Part shown: in pieces, positions 1 to 11,044 of the stretch | Layout of the letters: each line of letters opens with the position of its first letter | Numbering within the stretch: the stretch's first letter is position 1 | Assembly (NCBI GenBank): GCA_022836615.1 | Contig: MU405216.1 | Coordinates: 248,001-312,000 of the forward strand | Origin: Annulohypoxylon bovei var. microspora | Lineage: Eukaryota > Ascomycota > Sordariomycetes > Xylariales > Hypoxylaceae | Direction: 5' to 3' | DNA length: 64,000 bases | Position numbers and translations under genes: made by a program | The notes under the pieces: model-generated | The model's input: the letters and a program-made list of their open reading frames with translations, nothing else | Databases searched by the model: none | What the model was told of the DNA's origin: nothing

Positions 1-1774
1 ATCGTAGGATCTGAGACGTCGCGTTGAAGTCGCCCAATGGATCGGCAGTAACGATCATGACCGCTTTCTGAGGTGCACGCTTGCTAATAGCAGAATGTGA
101 TTGCGAAGCTGAAGGGAATGAGTTGGAGAAAAGCAACTCGGTGAGCTTGCATTGACGGAAGGGAACTAGGTTAGGCTATCGTCGACTGTTAGTGAGAGCT
201 CTGAACGTTGCTGGTGAAATATGTCACTTACCTTAGTTGTGTTGCTAGCATCACTTTGCATTTGCAGACATTGTCCAAGATACATCAAGCTTTCATTGAT
301 CTTGCCCGCCTCAGCAAGTGTCGTGCCTTGAGTCTTGGCATCTCTCGCTCGTTCACTACCAGCCAGGTCAACAATGCTAAGGGTGCTGGTACCCCATCGT
401 CCATTATTGCGGCCGCGCCGCCTCTTCTTAATCTCGACACAGAAGAATCCGTGACTTCTTGACGACACGCTATTACTACCCGTGCCGGCGACTCGCCTCT
501 CATGTAATCCGGCCTCAAGAACCATTAGCGCTTCATTCATATTACCACATATAATCTTTCGAAGCCCGGCTACAACTTTACGGTCAGGGGACAACTCCGT
601 AGGCTTGAACAGGAGCGGTCGTCGTCGATATTCCTTCGTGGCATTCGACTTGATAGGGGGGGTCAGAAGGTCGAAGATTCGGTCGTTATATACTTCGTAC
701 ATGGAGATAACGATAGCATATTCGGCAGACGGGTCGCAGGACGCTCGAACTGAACTAATATCGGGAGCCTGAGGGAGAGCGGATAGTCGCTGCAGGTGGC
801 GTCTCGGAGTCGGTATCGGCGGCAGTGGAAAGTCGCCCTTGATTGGAGATTTAGTAACGCTCTTCTTATTTCTCACAGCTGAAGTAAGAGACATGTAATG
901 TTTCTTGGGTGACGTAGAGTCGGCCAACTTTGGCTTGATAGACGCAACTTGCGCCGGGGTTCGCGGTATCATAATATTCCGTTGGCTAGGAGGTGTTGAA
1001 AGTAAAGTTATTCTCGATAGGTCATCCTTGTGACTAACAACTCGAATACTCTTAGGGCTGTCTGGAAAACAACCAGGCAGAGAAGGAGTGTTATTGAGTA
1101 CAGAAGGTCGAACGAAATTATTCGGGGGTCCTACAATCATTGGTGTTGCGGCTCTAGACCCAGCTCTAGATGGACCATTGAAGTCGCTATACACCGTCTC
1201 GAGGAATGCCGGAGCAGAGTGGATGGATGCTTCAGATGCATCCGAGGATCTTATACTGCTCTCCAAGATAGGAGACGTATCGCAGTCAACAAGATTTGAG
1301 TCGATAGATCGGAATACTACGTCAAGAGCAAGCTGGGTTAAACCTCGCTGACTTCGGGATCCAAGCATTGTATGTGTCTAGCGATGTTAGTTAGTGAATA
1401 CTCGTACAACATGTTCGCGACACCCCAGCTGGATGTACCTTGCCCGAACCAGTGACTCCCAGAGTCGCCAGCAAGCCGTCTGTGCCGTCGCCTCCATGAG
1501 GTGCTAACACGCCCTCAACTAAGGGAAGCACTCTAGTACCCTGGAATAGGTCAAGCTGAGTAGCATCCTCTTCGAAGACTTGAGTAAATGCGAATTTCTC
1601 AATCGCTCGTCTTCGATCGTTCGGAGGGTTCAATGTGATGTGTGTGGGCGCATTGTGTTCTGTAGGCTCCTCTACCAAAAGGAAACGTTCCGCGCTAGAA
1701 TTATTAGCTGGAGGAGGACGTAGTCGTAAATAAACCTGAAAAAGGTTTGCGTGCGCTTTTTGAGGCGACTCCAT
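1..1774 (-). CDS. Kinesin-6 (MKLP-type) motor protein, C-terminus cut by window edge
   Basis: Microtubule plus-end motor of the kinesin-6 (MKLP/Klp9) class, which acts on the anaphase spindle midzone and in cytokinesis. Exons on the minus strand are 1774-1439, 1377-232 and 175 to beyond the window start; each join keeps frame. Exon 1 ends in the P-loop (GVTGSGK) and exon 2 continues THTMLGS. Further motor motifs are EVYNDRIFDLL, switch I (SSRSH), switch II (DLAGSER) and, in exon 3, VPFRQCKLTELLF followed by KAVMIVTADPLGDFNATSQ, a run typical of kinesin-6. A low-complexity Ser/Pro/Arg-rich insertion of roughly 130-140 residues lies between the P-loop region and EVYND, a kinesin-6 hallmark. The start ATG is the first in frame and is followed by the usual VYLRLRP strand. 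The stalk and tail are outside the window. Confidence 0.93.
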
Positions 1775-4700
1775 GATGGTGATAAAACTGAAAAGGTGTA
1801 TGTAAAGCGTAAAGCGTAAAGCGGTGAGAAAAGAACAATGTAATGCGAATGCAATTACATGCAGCAGAGAAGGTGCACAAATCGGCCTTTAGATTTGTAC
1901 GTTGTTTTACAATGCAAGAAATATTCCGTTCGGCGCGAATGCAACAGTTGTAGTGAAAATGGTTGGAGGTTGAAATGTTTGAAGGTGGATAAAAATTCAA
2001 GTGTAACTTTGTATTTTCTAGTAATAGGTCAATATTTACTTTGGAAGGTGCCTGTTTCGCCAGCAACCGTTTGAGCCTGCCGACACCTGCACAGTCCACC
2101 ATCCACAATCCAGCGTAAGCCACACATGAGACCCCACCAATTGAGGCTGCTATCTGCGGCTCGTTCACCGCCCTGCGCCCCACCCGTCCAACATGATAAA
2201 AGAAAAATTCCCCTCTCAACTTTCAATCTTTTTTTTCCTTTCTTCTTCAGCTCTCTTTGCCGTGAGTAACCACAATCTTACCCTCGAACTATCGAATCCC
2301 AATGCTAACTATGACACAGTTTTGGCTTAGATCAAGTGTAGTATCTGTTCTTTTCAGTTTAATCTCTGAAAGAGTTCTACTTGAACTCAATCGTGATTAT
2401 CCTAATTTTTGTTCCGAGGGAGCGCATCCTCTGGGCTTGCCCACGATCGCTCCCATTGTGTCCCTGGTATAACACTGCCTCCAGGTGACGCGAACGTCCT
2501 TTTTTCATTACGATCGCTACTTTGTGTAGGGACGTGAGGAAGAGTAAATTCGGAGTGTGGTTAGCAAGATAGGCATGTGAAGGCCTCAGGTAGGTACCTA
2601 GATGGAATATCTCATTCCCCTGAGCTTTGACGTCTGCGGCTTGTCGCATTGATCGTTACACTAGCTAGATTCTACCTTTGGATCTAATATGTGTCATGCC
2701 CCTTTTCCTGACAGGCGCCTTGAGTAACGATAGCCACGTCTCGGGGTTACTCCGTAGGTACAAAACCCTTGATCTCATAGGCCGGCTGACTTTTTTGAAA
2801 GTAAATCATTGCATGAGGCCAATAAGAAAGGCACCCGAGACGTGTGAGTCAAGTCGTTACATTAGCTGCTCGCCTGCATGCGCGGCCAACAAGGCTTCCG
2901 AGTCTATTTCTGGGTGGTTCAAGGCCAAATTAAACATTTTCAAATTTCATGACATGCATCTCTCGCAATGACTTGTCAATATTGATATTTATGTTTCCTA
3001 CAGCAGAGATCATTTATTGACGAACCTAGCTAGTACACTGGAAACGCATTCTTAGACTGACCTGAACAGGAATTCTAAAATAAGCGATCTCGATTGCATG
3101 CAAAATGCACGTCACTGATGATATCGCCAATTCAAGTGGAGGTGATGCTTGTCCGCACCGAACGAACATGGTAAAAACACGGAGGGGAAAAAAGCAACTT
3201 GTCCGAAAAGGAAGATCTCCTTCTACATGCACTACACATGTACCTTTAGGGATCGTCTGTAGAAGTTATGTTGGAGCTCGTCTGAACTCTCGAGTGAGAA
3301 TCCGGCAATAGGTGGAGATAACTGGACAACATACATATCGGCTGATGGAGAATATCGGAAGTGGACCAGATACTCGATTGCTTCGCCTAGAGATGTACAT
3401 ACATCGTGAGATGCTATACATTTGGCTTTACGTGTACAATAGCCCCATCTCGCCTATTTATCAGTTTTTGTAAGTGGGACTGCACACAAGAGGCTCCAAA
3501 GGTATTCCAATTACAACACGTGCCATCCCACCGACGAGGGCTGGAGGGTTTTACAGTCCATTTCATAAATTCGTAAGACAATTATAGGAATAGCCGACCA
3601 TTCGGAACGGCATCTAGATCAGGAAGTCGACTATAATTTTCAAGGGGTCTATGTACCTACGTAGGTAGACATGTAAAGTAGCTTCATTACATAAAGTTTC
3701 TCCAATTCATCTATAGTATTACTATTGGACGTAGGAGCAAGACGGCTCCCTAGTAGATGGCAAAATGGAAAATATTTCTTTGGAGGGGCTTGAGGGGCTT
3801 GAGGAGGGGCTTCATGTGTGTCATCTCTAGGAATATGACTCCTCTCTAAATGCGTCACTAGGTCCAAAGACTCCTCCAGACATCGAACAAGTTTTCGGTG
3901 GATCTATGGATATCATGTATACCTCAGACTAGAAATATCCATCGTATCCATCGTGGTATGCATGTAGACAGTGGAATATGGGATGTTCAGGATGTTCAGG
4001 ATGTGTTTTTACTGTCATGGCCATTAGGAAGAGACTCAGTCCCACTGTTCAAACGTCTTCGAGCGTCGAATTAGCGCTAAACAGCAGCAAGTAGACCTCA
4101 AAATAACCAGTCAGGGTTGACGATTGGGTTTTAGGCTCTAGTATGCTGTGGGTTGATGCAAGTAAGAAAAGGCGGTGACAGTCCCTTAATATTTTGATGT
4201 CGTACTACGATGGTTGTACATGTGCAGAAGGTATGTTATGTAATTCGAATATTCAGTTCTGGCTCTTGTTGAATTTTTTATCTTTTTTTTGCGGTGCTCC
4301 ATAGATCCCCAAATACTACAATCCCTGCGTACCGTACATACTCCGTGCCAATAAACTGTACCTGCCATCCTGCTACATCTGTCTCCAAATAGGGTTTAGC
4401 CAATCTTACGCACGGCGGCAGACAAATCGGGGTGGGTCACCCCACTAATGGAACGCCCAAGCAAAAAAAAAAAAAAAAAGTTTAGTAGCAAACGAATGGA
4501 GAGAATCTTTTTTTCTCCCCTTCAACTTTTTCCTCCAAGGAAAACTCAACCACCACAAGACAACGAAGTCGCATTACAGAAGCTATCAAGAATATACCAA
4601 TTATATCATATTAAACTTCGTCGAGATCATGCCTTCGGCCGTCGCTGAGCTGTAAATACCCACTGGGGGACACGTTTGGCGCTCCCGGGCGTGTCCCTCA

Positions 4701-5172
4701 GTCCAACAGTTCACCGAGATATTCAATCCAAATTCGACACTCGACGAAGCTATACAGACTTTCACTGTCTTGTGTGCCCTTTCTTATTCAAAGGGTGCCT
4801 CCCGGAAGTCTGAATACCTATTAAAACTACTACGCATTTCGCCCATTGATTGCGGGCCTTTATAACTTCCATCTGGTGACGACGGGATTTTCTCATCTTC
4901 ATCCTACCACCAATTATCCCATACTTCGTCCCACACTCTCTTGCGACAACATACCGTGGGTCATATCCTCAAGAAGGAGACAGAGTCGACCCGAGCATAC
5001 GGCTTGAGAATCTATATTCCCGCAGAACCACAATTTTATCGGTGATCCTCGAGAATTAATCGGGCTTCACCGCCGTTTGCCTCGATCCCCTCAGCCCCGA
5101 GTCCGGGGGTGGATCCCTTGTTAACCCCTGCATATCTCACATATCCTACACTATTAGCACGTACATATCACG
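1775..5172. other. Intergenic region, no gene recognised
   Basis: About 3.4 kb between divergent kinesin and IFH1-like genes. Short ORFs on both strands have no recognisable protein features. Visible structures are three tandem copies of a 7-base unit (gtaaagc, 1802-1822), short direct repeats near 3785-3810 and 3981-4000, a perfect 14-bp palindrome (tacctacgtaggta, 3654-3667) and a 17-18 base poly-A run near 4463. The last 500 bases before 5173 are C/T- and CA-rich and look like promoter and 5' leader of the next gene. Confidence 0.6.
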
Positions 5173-7018
5173 ATGTCACGGAACGTGCGTCAACAGAGAC
5201 CACCGACTACCCCCGTCAAGGTCGCCAAGCGTCGCGGCTCCGACTCTTCGTCGTCGCTTGACCTATCAGACGAGAGCGGCTATTCCGGGGTAGAGGACAT
5301 CAGCGATTCCGAAGATGACGACGAGGAGGATGTAGTCGCGGTCGAGGAGGAGCATATTCTCTCCGATGAACTGCAGCAGACCGTTCGCAGTTCTATCTCC
5401 CCTCGGCCGCACCCTAATGAGGAAGAACAGGACGACGATAATGATGATGAAGAAGACGACAACGATGATGAAGACGACGATGAGGAGGATCACTACGAAG
5501 GTGATGATGACGACGTGGACGAGAATGCCAGCTGGGACGGTATTTCGTCTGACGCGGATGCTGATGACGACCTGACCATCGACCAGGGATATACTAGCAC
5601 TGAACGCCGTGTCCGCTTTGATATCCCTGAAGATTCATCCGATGGCGACTCAACTGAAACTGACGAGGATGTAGACCATGGCTTCTTCCCTGATCTGTTC
5701 GTTGATAAGAGCATCCTCGACCCATCCTTCCGCCGGGAGATTGAACATGACCCTGACCCCTATGACTCATCTAACTCGGAAGCATTCTGGGACCACTACG
5801 GCAACGATACGGACTGGATTGGAAACAGCATCGAGGACGCAACCTCAGATTATGAGGCTTTTCTCAAAGCCATAGAAGACGACGATAGCACACCAATCGC
5901 TACACCTATGACAAACCACGATCTGTCAACTGCTATCAACACCCCAGCTGACTCGTCCGAGAATGACGAAGTCTCCCTTGACGGATATCAAAGTGAGTGA
6001 GAGGAACTTGGCTGGTATCTAAGTATGTGCTAATCTCCCCCATCCAGCCGATGGGGATACTACCGATGAAGAGGATCCGCCTGAGAAGCCTGTTCGACGT
6101 AAGACCCGACGGGAAGCTGCAGACGATGACTCGGATTCGGATGTCGTGACGCTCATCCGGCCTCGCCGCGGTCAGCCGCGCGTGGGCCGATTCGACCTCG
6201 ACAAATCTAGCAAGAAACCAATCGCAATTTTAAACCCGAGAACCGGCAAGATGATGATATTTACTCACCAGTGCATGAGAGGCAGAGGATTTGACCTCTC
6301 TCCGGAACAGTTCAACTTTCAGTATTTTGATCAGACCGAGTCATCCCCTATCCTCAGCAACCCTGGTAGTATCATGATGAGCGGCATGATATCCTCTAGT
6401 ACCTATGGGGACTTTATGAACACTCACGCCGTCGGCCCTGCCGAAGCCTGGTATGTTCAGACATCCGATGGCAATGTAATTGAGACTTCCGATTCGGACG
6501 ACCAAGTTGTCGATGAAGCAGAGAAAAGTCTCAAATTAGAAGATTTCATCACCCTAGATGATGATGATGATGACGAAGACTCGTCGGAAGCGGAGAAAGT
6601 ACTTGAGCATGACGACCTCGACGATCCATTATTCTACACGCCCGGCCGCACTCCCGGCCGCCCCAGCACCGCGTCCAGTGATGTAACGTCCCTCCTCGAC
6701 CACTTCCAACATAATACCAACATCGTCGGTGCATTCCGTCGAGACCAAGTGAATCATCAGTTGATTAGCCGTAGCAAAGCTACACGGGAGTCGCTTGCAT
6801 TCTCCGGACCCTACTTCGAAGGCACTCTCCGTGGCATCAAGGATGGGCGTATCGCTACTACTAACGTTCCAATATCTCCCATGCGAAAACAGAAGATGCC
6901 CGAGCTCACCAGCAGCCCCCTTACGACTATGTCGCAGAAGAGGAAAGCATCGTCGGAGCACCATTTGGGTCATAAGCGGCAAAGGAGCATTCCGGACGTA
7001 GAGATCCTCAGAATATAA
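5173..7018 (+). CDS. Acidic nuclear protein, probable IFH1/CRF1-type ribosomal-gene coregulator
   Basis: Two exons, 5173-5992 and 6048-7018, give 596 residues; the join uses GTGAGT and CATCCAG with TATGTGCTAATC upstream. The N-terminus is Ser-rich and then extremely acidic (Asp/Glu runs around residues 45-120). Next come FDIPEDSSDGDSTETDED, FFPDLFVDKSILDPSFRREI, and, across the splice, GYQTDGDTTDEEDPPEKPVR, followed by RPRRGQPRVGRFDLDKSSKK and PIAILNPRTGKMMIF. From memory these blocks resemble the CRF1/IFH1 domain of fungal coactivators that bind forkhead protein FHL1 at ribosomal-protein genes; this is family recognition by eye, not a search result. A second Asp run (DDDDDDED) and a basic C-terminal KRK...KRQR patch suggest nuclear location. 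If the assignment is wrong it remains a conserved-looking acidic nuclear protein. Confidence 0.85.
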
Positions 7019-8999
7019 TCCTTTGCACGCCTACCCCTCGCCCGACCCCTTCCTATCAAAGACGCCGATGGACGGTGTGGCCTATTTCCATAGACCATTT
7101 CCTGGCCATTAAATCATTAATACAATGCATAATTCACTTTGTTTCATACTACGGCTTACGCCGTGATACTCTTTTCCTTACACGAAGTACCTACACCAAC
7201 ACGCTTGTCGGACGGACCTTGGAAGTTTTCTCGCCTCTTAATCGGCGTTTTAGCAAGGCAGACGTAGCCACACCTACCTACGATCATGTCTTTTGAAGAT
7301 CTGATGGAAGTTTCAGTCTCTTACGGGTAATAGAACAACCAAGAATTTCGAAAGCCTACAGCTGAGATTTTGTCGTCAATTTCCTTCGATCTCCTTTTCA
7401 AGTAGCAATCGAGCAGACAACTTGATATCCCCAACAACAACATCAACCCCTGACATATTCAAACAGCAATGGGCAGAATTGGAGCATGATGTCTAGCTGT
7501 AGAGGACTAATAATCAGGATATTTGCAAGGCACAAACCGTGTTTGTAATCATGCCGAAATGTATGAATATATTCATGTGGTTTCGTCTCCCTTAAGCCGG
7601 GAGAAAATGCCAGTCACAGTCACGTAATTTCATAGCAAACTCAATAAAAAGCTTTTCCCTCATTGACGTATTCCATCGTAGTGTTCATCTATTTATTGGG
7701 TATTTGCCTTCGTATTTGTCATAATGAGTATGAGTTATCACTCTTCACATAGCCTATATAAGCAGTAGCCATTTCATCTAGATTGGTCCCTCATGCCTGC
7801 TTTCATTTCTCATCATTGCCTAGGTACTCTTTCATCAGCACTATTCCCTCTCCACCTCCTATTAGTAAGCACTAATACACTTCTATGTGTTCTCTTAGTA
7901 ACAGCCTTCATTCTCTCTTCAGTTCTTCCAGTAAATATTTTCCCTAGCTGTCGTCCTTCCCGGCTCTCATTCTTCTTAAGCAGTTGAATGTATAGTTACC
8001 TAGTTACCTCTAACTAGAGTATACCAACATTATTCCGCAGCCGCACCCAATAATTTTCTCTCCCGCGTAATAATCACTGCGCCTCCATGCGGAATAACTT
8101 TCCCTATTATCCTCCCTTTGTTTTTTTCCAAAGCAATAAACGAGAAGATTGTATCCTTCCATGTCTAACAAGTCTATAATATTAGGGGCTAAATTCAACC
8201 CTCCCTATCATCTTCACAGTAATACAAACCAACTCCCTATGCGTGAAAGTTATATATATCTACACCAACCACATTATGCATCTTCCATATGTCCAAATCC
8301 CATCTCCTTTGTTCTATTTAACCAGGGCGTCTCTAGAGGACCCCGAACCCCTGAGGCGCGAGCTATGCCGAACCACATCTCGCGATAGGTCGGGGGCGTA
8401 GAGGAGAGCTAGAGGCTTCTGCCTCCCGCCTTCCGCACCCGTTCGCATTGGTGCAGCCTTTACCAGCACGCGCCGGAACCCGAGCGATTGAAAGCGTAGG
8501 ACGGGCCGCCGCCGCTGGCGCTATGCCCCAGGCCCCTGTGTGGATACTGGATCCGGATCCACGTACCAAGACTAGGTGACCTGCTTAATCAGACGTATGT
8601 ATACACCCTCGCCTTAGACCCTGCTTGTATACGATTCCCTCTTCATAATACCTATTGAAGTGATTAACGCAAGTCTACCAGTCCCATCAATGCTCAACAA
8701 AGCAGCACCATAGATTAGGGAGCCAACAAATACGAGCATGCACACCTGCGGGAGACATAATCCCAATACGTCGGAATGAGTACCTAGGACCTAGGTAGTA
8801 TGTCAAGAAGATCTACCTGCTGATTCAGAACGGGAACCCGAGCTTCAGTTCTACTTCACCAGCCTAGAGCCCCCATACAAGCCTAGGTACAGGCAATCAC
8901 TGCCCATAATTGCGCCATGGGGACACGATATAGGCAGCGCAAGATCGTCCGAGGACACCATCCTTCACAAGCTACGGCAAACATTGCTAGACGCAACAA
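7019..8999. other. Gene-poor stretch with a GC-rich patch
   Basis: No convincing gene. The stretch is mostly AT-rich. A TATA-like CTATATAAG lies near 7752 and is followed by a 64-codon hydrophobic ORF (7793-7987), too close to the TATA motif and too low in coding character to accept. A distinctly GC-rich block at about 8335-8560 stands out and may be a fragment of a degraded repeat or displaced gene. Sequence immediately before 9000 is the left flank of the LTR element. Confidence 0.5.
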
Positions 9000-9215
9000 T
9001 GTGGATCCCCGATCTGAGGGTTTCCGTGGTAACGCTTGGACTACCTGCGGTGGCAAGCGTTGACTACTGGATAACCTTAGATCGCACGTAAATCTTAGCT
9101 AATTATAAAACCTAGATTAATTAACAATTTACTAACGAGTTATCCTTATTAATATATTGAATAGCGTTTATATATATAAATAATACTCTGTATTATTAGG
9201 AGGCTTGGAAGCATA
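9000..9215 (+). repeat. Left (5') LTR
   Basis: This 216-bp repeat starts TGTGGATCC and ends GGAAGCATA. It matches 10054-10269 without gaps by eye. Compared with the right copy it shows many T for C (for example a TATATATA stretch where the other copy has TACACATA), the signature of C-to-T change. The four bases before it (ACAA, 8996-8999) also follow the partial LTR at 10388. Confidence 0.85.
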
Positions 9216-9308
9216 AATAGTTATTTGCGTAGGCAGAACGCCAATAACGCAAATTAAATCATTTTTATACCCTTTTTCCATATTCTTATACCTTTAGTTT
9301 TCTAGATC

Positions 9309-9821
9309 ATGTCTAAAGCAACCAGCTCCGACTCATCAGACGAACGGGCAGGCAAAGGCAAGGGCAAGGGCAAGGCGCCCACGGCGCCCATGACGTCCGC
9401 GAACGTCACCAGCCTCGCCGGCGTTCGTAAGAATTATGACAATACTGTCAATCAAGCCCAAAGACTCGAACTGTTCGCTACCAATCAGATAACGATGAAT
9501 ACGGAGCATAACAAGATGTTAGATAACATGAATAAAAATTTCGACCAGGTGTTCACGATAATAACAACCCTTATAAGAAGCATAGCGACTGGGAAATCAA
9601 TTAACTAACCTAACCTGTCACCTGTTAAAACAAACCTATCACCATCTGAGCCAGGCACCGCAGCACCTGAGCCAGGCACCGCAGCACCTGAGCCAAGCAC
9701 TGCAGCACCTACTGATACGGCAAACCAACCACCTACCGAGTACGCCGAATGCACTCGCGAACCGACCGAGGAGGAAGAGGCAGCAGCTGAGGCAGCAGTT
9801 GAGGCGGCAACTCAGAAATAG
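9309..9821 (+). pseudogene. LTR-element ORF broken by an in-frame TAA (gag-like position, unknown product)
   Basis: The ATG at 9309 opens a 99-residue reading frame ending at TAA 9606-9608. The same frame then stays open for 70 more codons to TAG 9819-9821, so the ancestral product was probably about 170 residues. The N-terminal half is Ser- and Gly/Lys-rich (GKGKGKGKAP) and then helical (NQAQRLELFATNQITMNTEH). The part after the stop has three EPGTAAP-type repeats and a Glu/Ala-rich end. CAA to TAA is one C-to-T change, exactly what RIP does. Its place between the LTRs suggests a gag-like or accessory protein, but no capsid or zinc-knuckle motif was recognised. Confidence 0.6.
9645..9707 (+). 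repeat. Three tandem 21-bp units
   Basis: Units lie at 9645-9665, 9666-9686 and 9687-9707, each reading (c/t)ctgagccaggcaccgcagca. They are in frame with the ORF upstream of the stop and encode (S/P)EPGTAA. The third unit differs by one G-to-A and one C-to-T change. Confidence 0.9.
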
Positions 9822-10038
9822 CTGGCAATATAGCACGAGGCTCTTATGACCTGTAGTTATTACGATGCCTAGGAGGGCTAGTGCTCCCAAGCAAATACAA
9901 CGGCAGCCTGGTGCGGTATACGAGCAAACAAATGCTTGAACAAGACCAACGGCAGCTATAAGAGAGATCACAATTATAATGATCACAGGTGATCAATCAA
10001 GAGGGATTACGTTTATAATGATTAAGGATAATTATAAT

Positions 10039-10050
10039 GGAGGAGGAGAG
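10039..10050 (+). other. Putative polypurine tract
   Basis: Twelve consecutive purines end three bases before the right LTR. In LTR retroelements such a tract primes plus-strand synthesis, so position and composition fit, though purine runs are not rare. Confidence 0.5.
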
Positions 10051-10053
10051 TGG

Positions 10054-10269
10054 TGTAGATCCCTGATTGAAGGGTTTTTATGGTAACGCTTAGATCACCT
10101 GCAGTGGCAAGCGTTGAATACTAGATAACCTCAAATCGCACGCAAATTTTAGCTAATTATAAAACTTAGATTAATTAACAATTTACTAACGAGTTATCCT
10201 TATTAATATATTGAATAGCGTCTATACACATAAACGATATTCCGTACCATTAGGAGGCTCGGAAGCACA
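10054..10269 (+). repeat. Right (3') LTR
   Basis: This 216-bp repeat starts TGTAGATCC and ends GGAAGCACA. It is the partner of 9000-9215. It carries A where the left copy has G at several sites in its first third and C where the left copy has T in its last third. Confidence 0.85.
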
Positions 10270-10388
10270 CTAGTTTAGAAACCTAAGATAATCAACAATT
10301 TGACAACGAGTAATCCTTAATATAGTACACTGAATAGCGTCTACATACGTAGACGATATTCCGTACGATTAGGAGGCTCGGAAGCACA
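10270..10388 (+). repeat. Partial third LTR copy
   Basis: From about 10276 the sequence repeats the downstream half of the LTR (AACAATTTGACAACGAGTAA, then GAATAGCGTCTACATACG, then the shared end AGGAGGCTCGGAAGCACA). It follows the right LTR directly. Bases ACAA after it (10389-10392) match the four bases before the left LTR, so the outer boundary of the insertion may be here. Confidence 0.75.
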
Positions 10389-11044
10389 ACAACATCAATA
10401 TCGAAATACTCTACCTATCGTATTAGGTACATGTTGTCAGAAACCCGCAAGGTAGCGGGGCGCTGGCAAAGAAGTAACGATTCCACCATCATTTCTTTCC
10501 AACAGTTGGCGGATGGCAGTCGCGGCGATGAGGTTGTCGTGCGGATGAAAGGCCCCACTCGGTGGGAAGGCAAGAAACGCAGTACTGCAGGACTTTGTCT
10601 TTAGAATCACACCGCTGTTGGATCAACAATACAAGTTAACATAAGGAAACACTCAAGCAATAGCAGTAGCATAGTAGCAATTCCTTAGCAATAAAACCGA
10701 GCGACTAGTCTCACAATCTCACTACTCAATAAACCCGACAGGTAAAAAGTCACTGACTAGCCCTTGCCTCTCGTCCCTTTGCTCGAACTCCAGAACTGAA
10801 AAGGGGCGTCCCTGAAAACAATCGTAAAAGCCATGCTTCCCTCGTGTGATTCGTGCAGAAAGAAGGCCAGACAGACATAACATTACCCCCCCCCCTTTTG
10901 CTCGATGCTTTTTCACCTCCCTGACTTATCGAAAAGACGCACTTCGTAATCGTGACATTGCCAATTACCACGGCTCTCCTTGCTTGCACACCACGAGTGC
11001 CTAGGGCTATCTCTTACACCAGGTAGGTAGACAGCAGACTAAAT
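10389..11044. other. Intergenic, no gene recognised
   Basis: The sequence lies between the LTR remnant and the 3' end of the Ish1 gene. It holds a run of ten C near 10877 and a moderately GC-rich patch at 10440-10610 with no readable product. Short minus-strand ORFs here lack coding features. Confidence 0.5.

Larger units (their letters stand above)
9000..10269 (+). mobile_element. Small non-autonomous LTR retroelement (TRIM/LARD-like)
   Basis: Two direct repeats of exactly 216 bp, each beginning TGT and ending GCAYA, flank an 838-bp interior. The interior carries a short ORF interrupted by one stop and, just before the right repeat, a purine-only stretch (GGAGGAGGAGAG, 10039-10050) placed where a polypurine tract should be. 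No reverse transcriptase, integrase or protease coding sequence is present, so the element could move only with help. No clear tRNA primer-binding site was found after the left LTR. The two LTRs differ at about 27 positions, nearly all transitions, which fits RIP mutation after insertion rather than random decay. Orientation is taken from the ORF and purine tract. Confidence 0.8.

Noticed and set aside
1704..2219. 171-codon minus-strand ORF upstream of the kinesin
   Set aside because: It overlaps kinesin exon 1 in another frame, and the rest lacks protein-like composition.
7793..7987. 64-codon hydrophobic ORF just after a TATA-like motif
   Set aside because: The ATG is only about 40 bases after the motif, leaving no leader, and the product reads like translated CT-rich DNA.
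9639..9986. Minus-strand hydrophobic ORF inside the LTR element
   Set aside because: It is the complement of the 21-bp repeats and lacks a start context; the repeats alone create the Cys/Leu-rich product.
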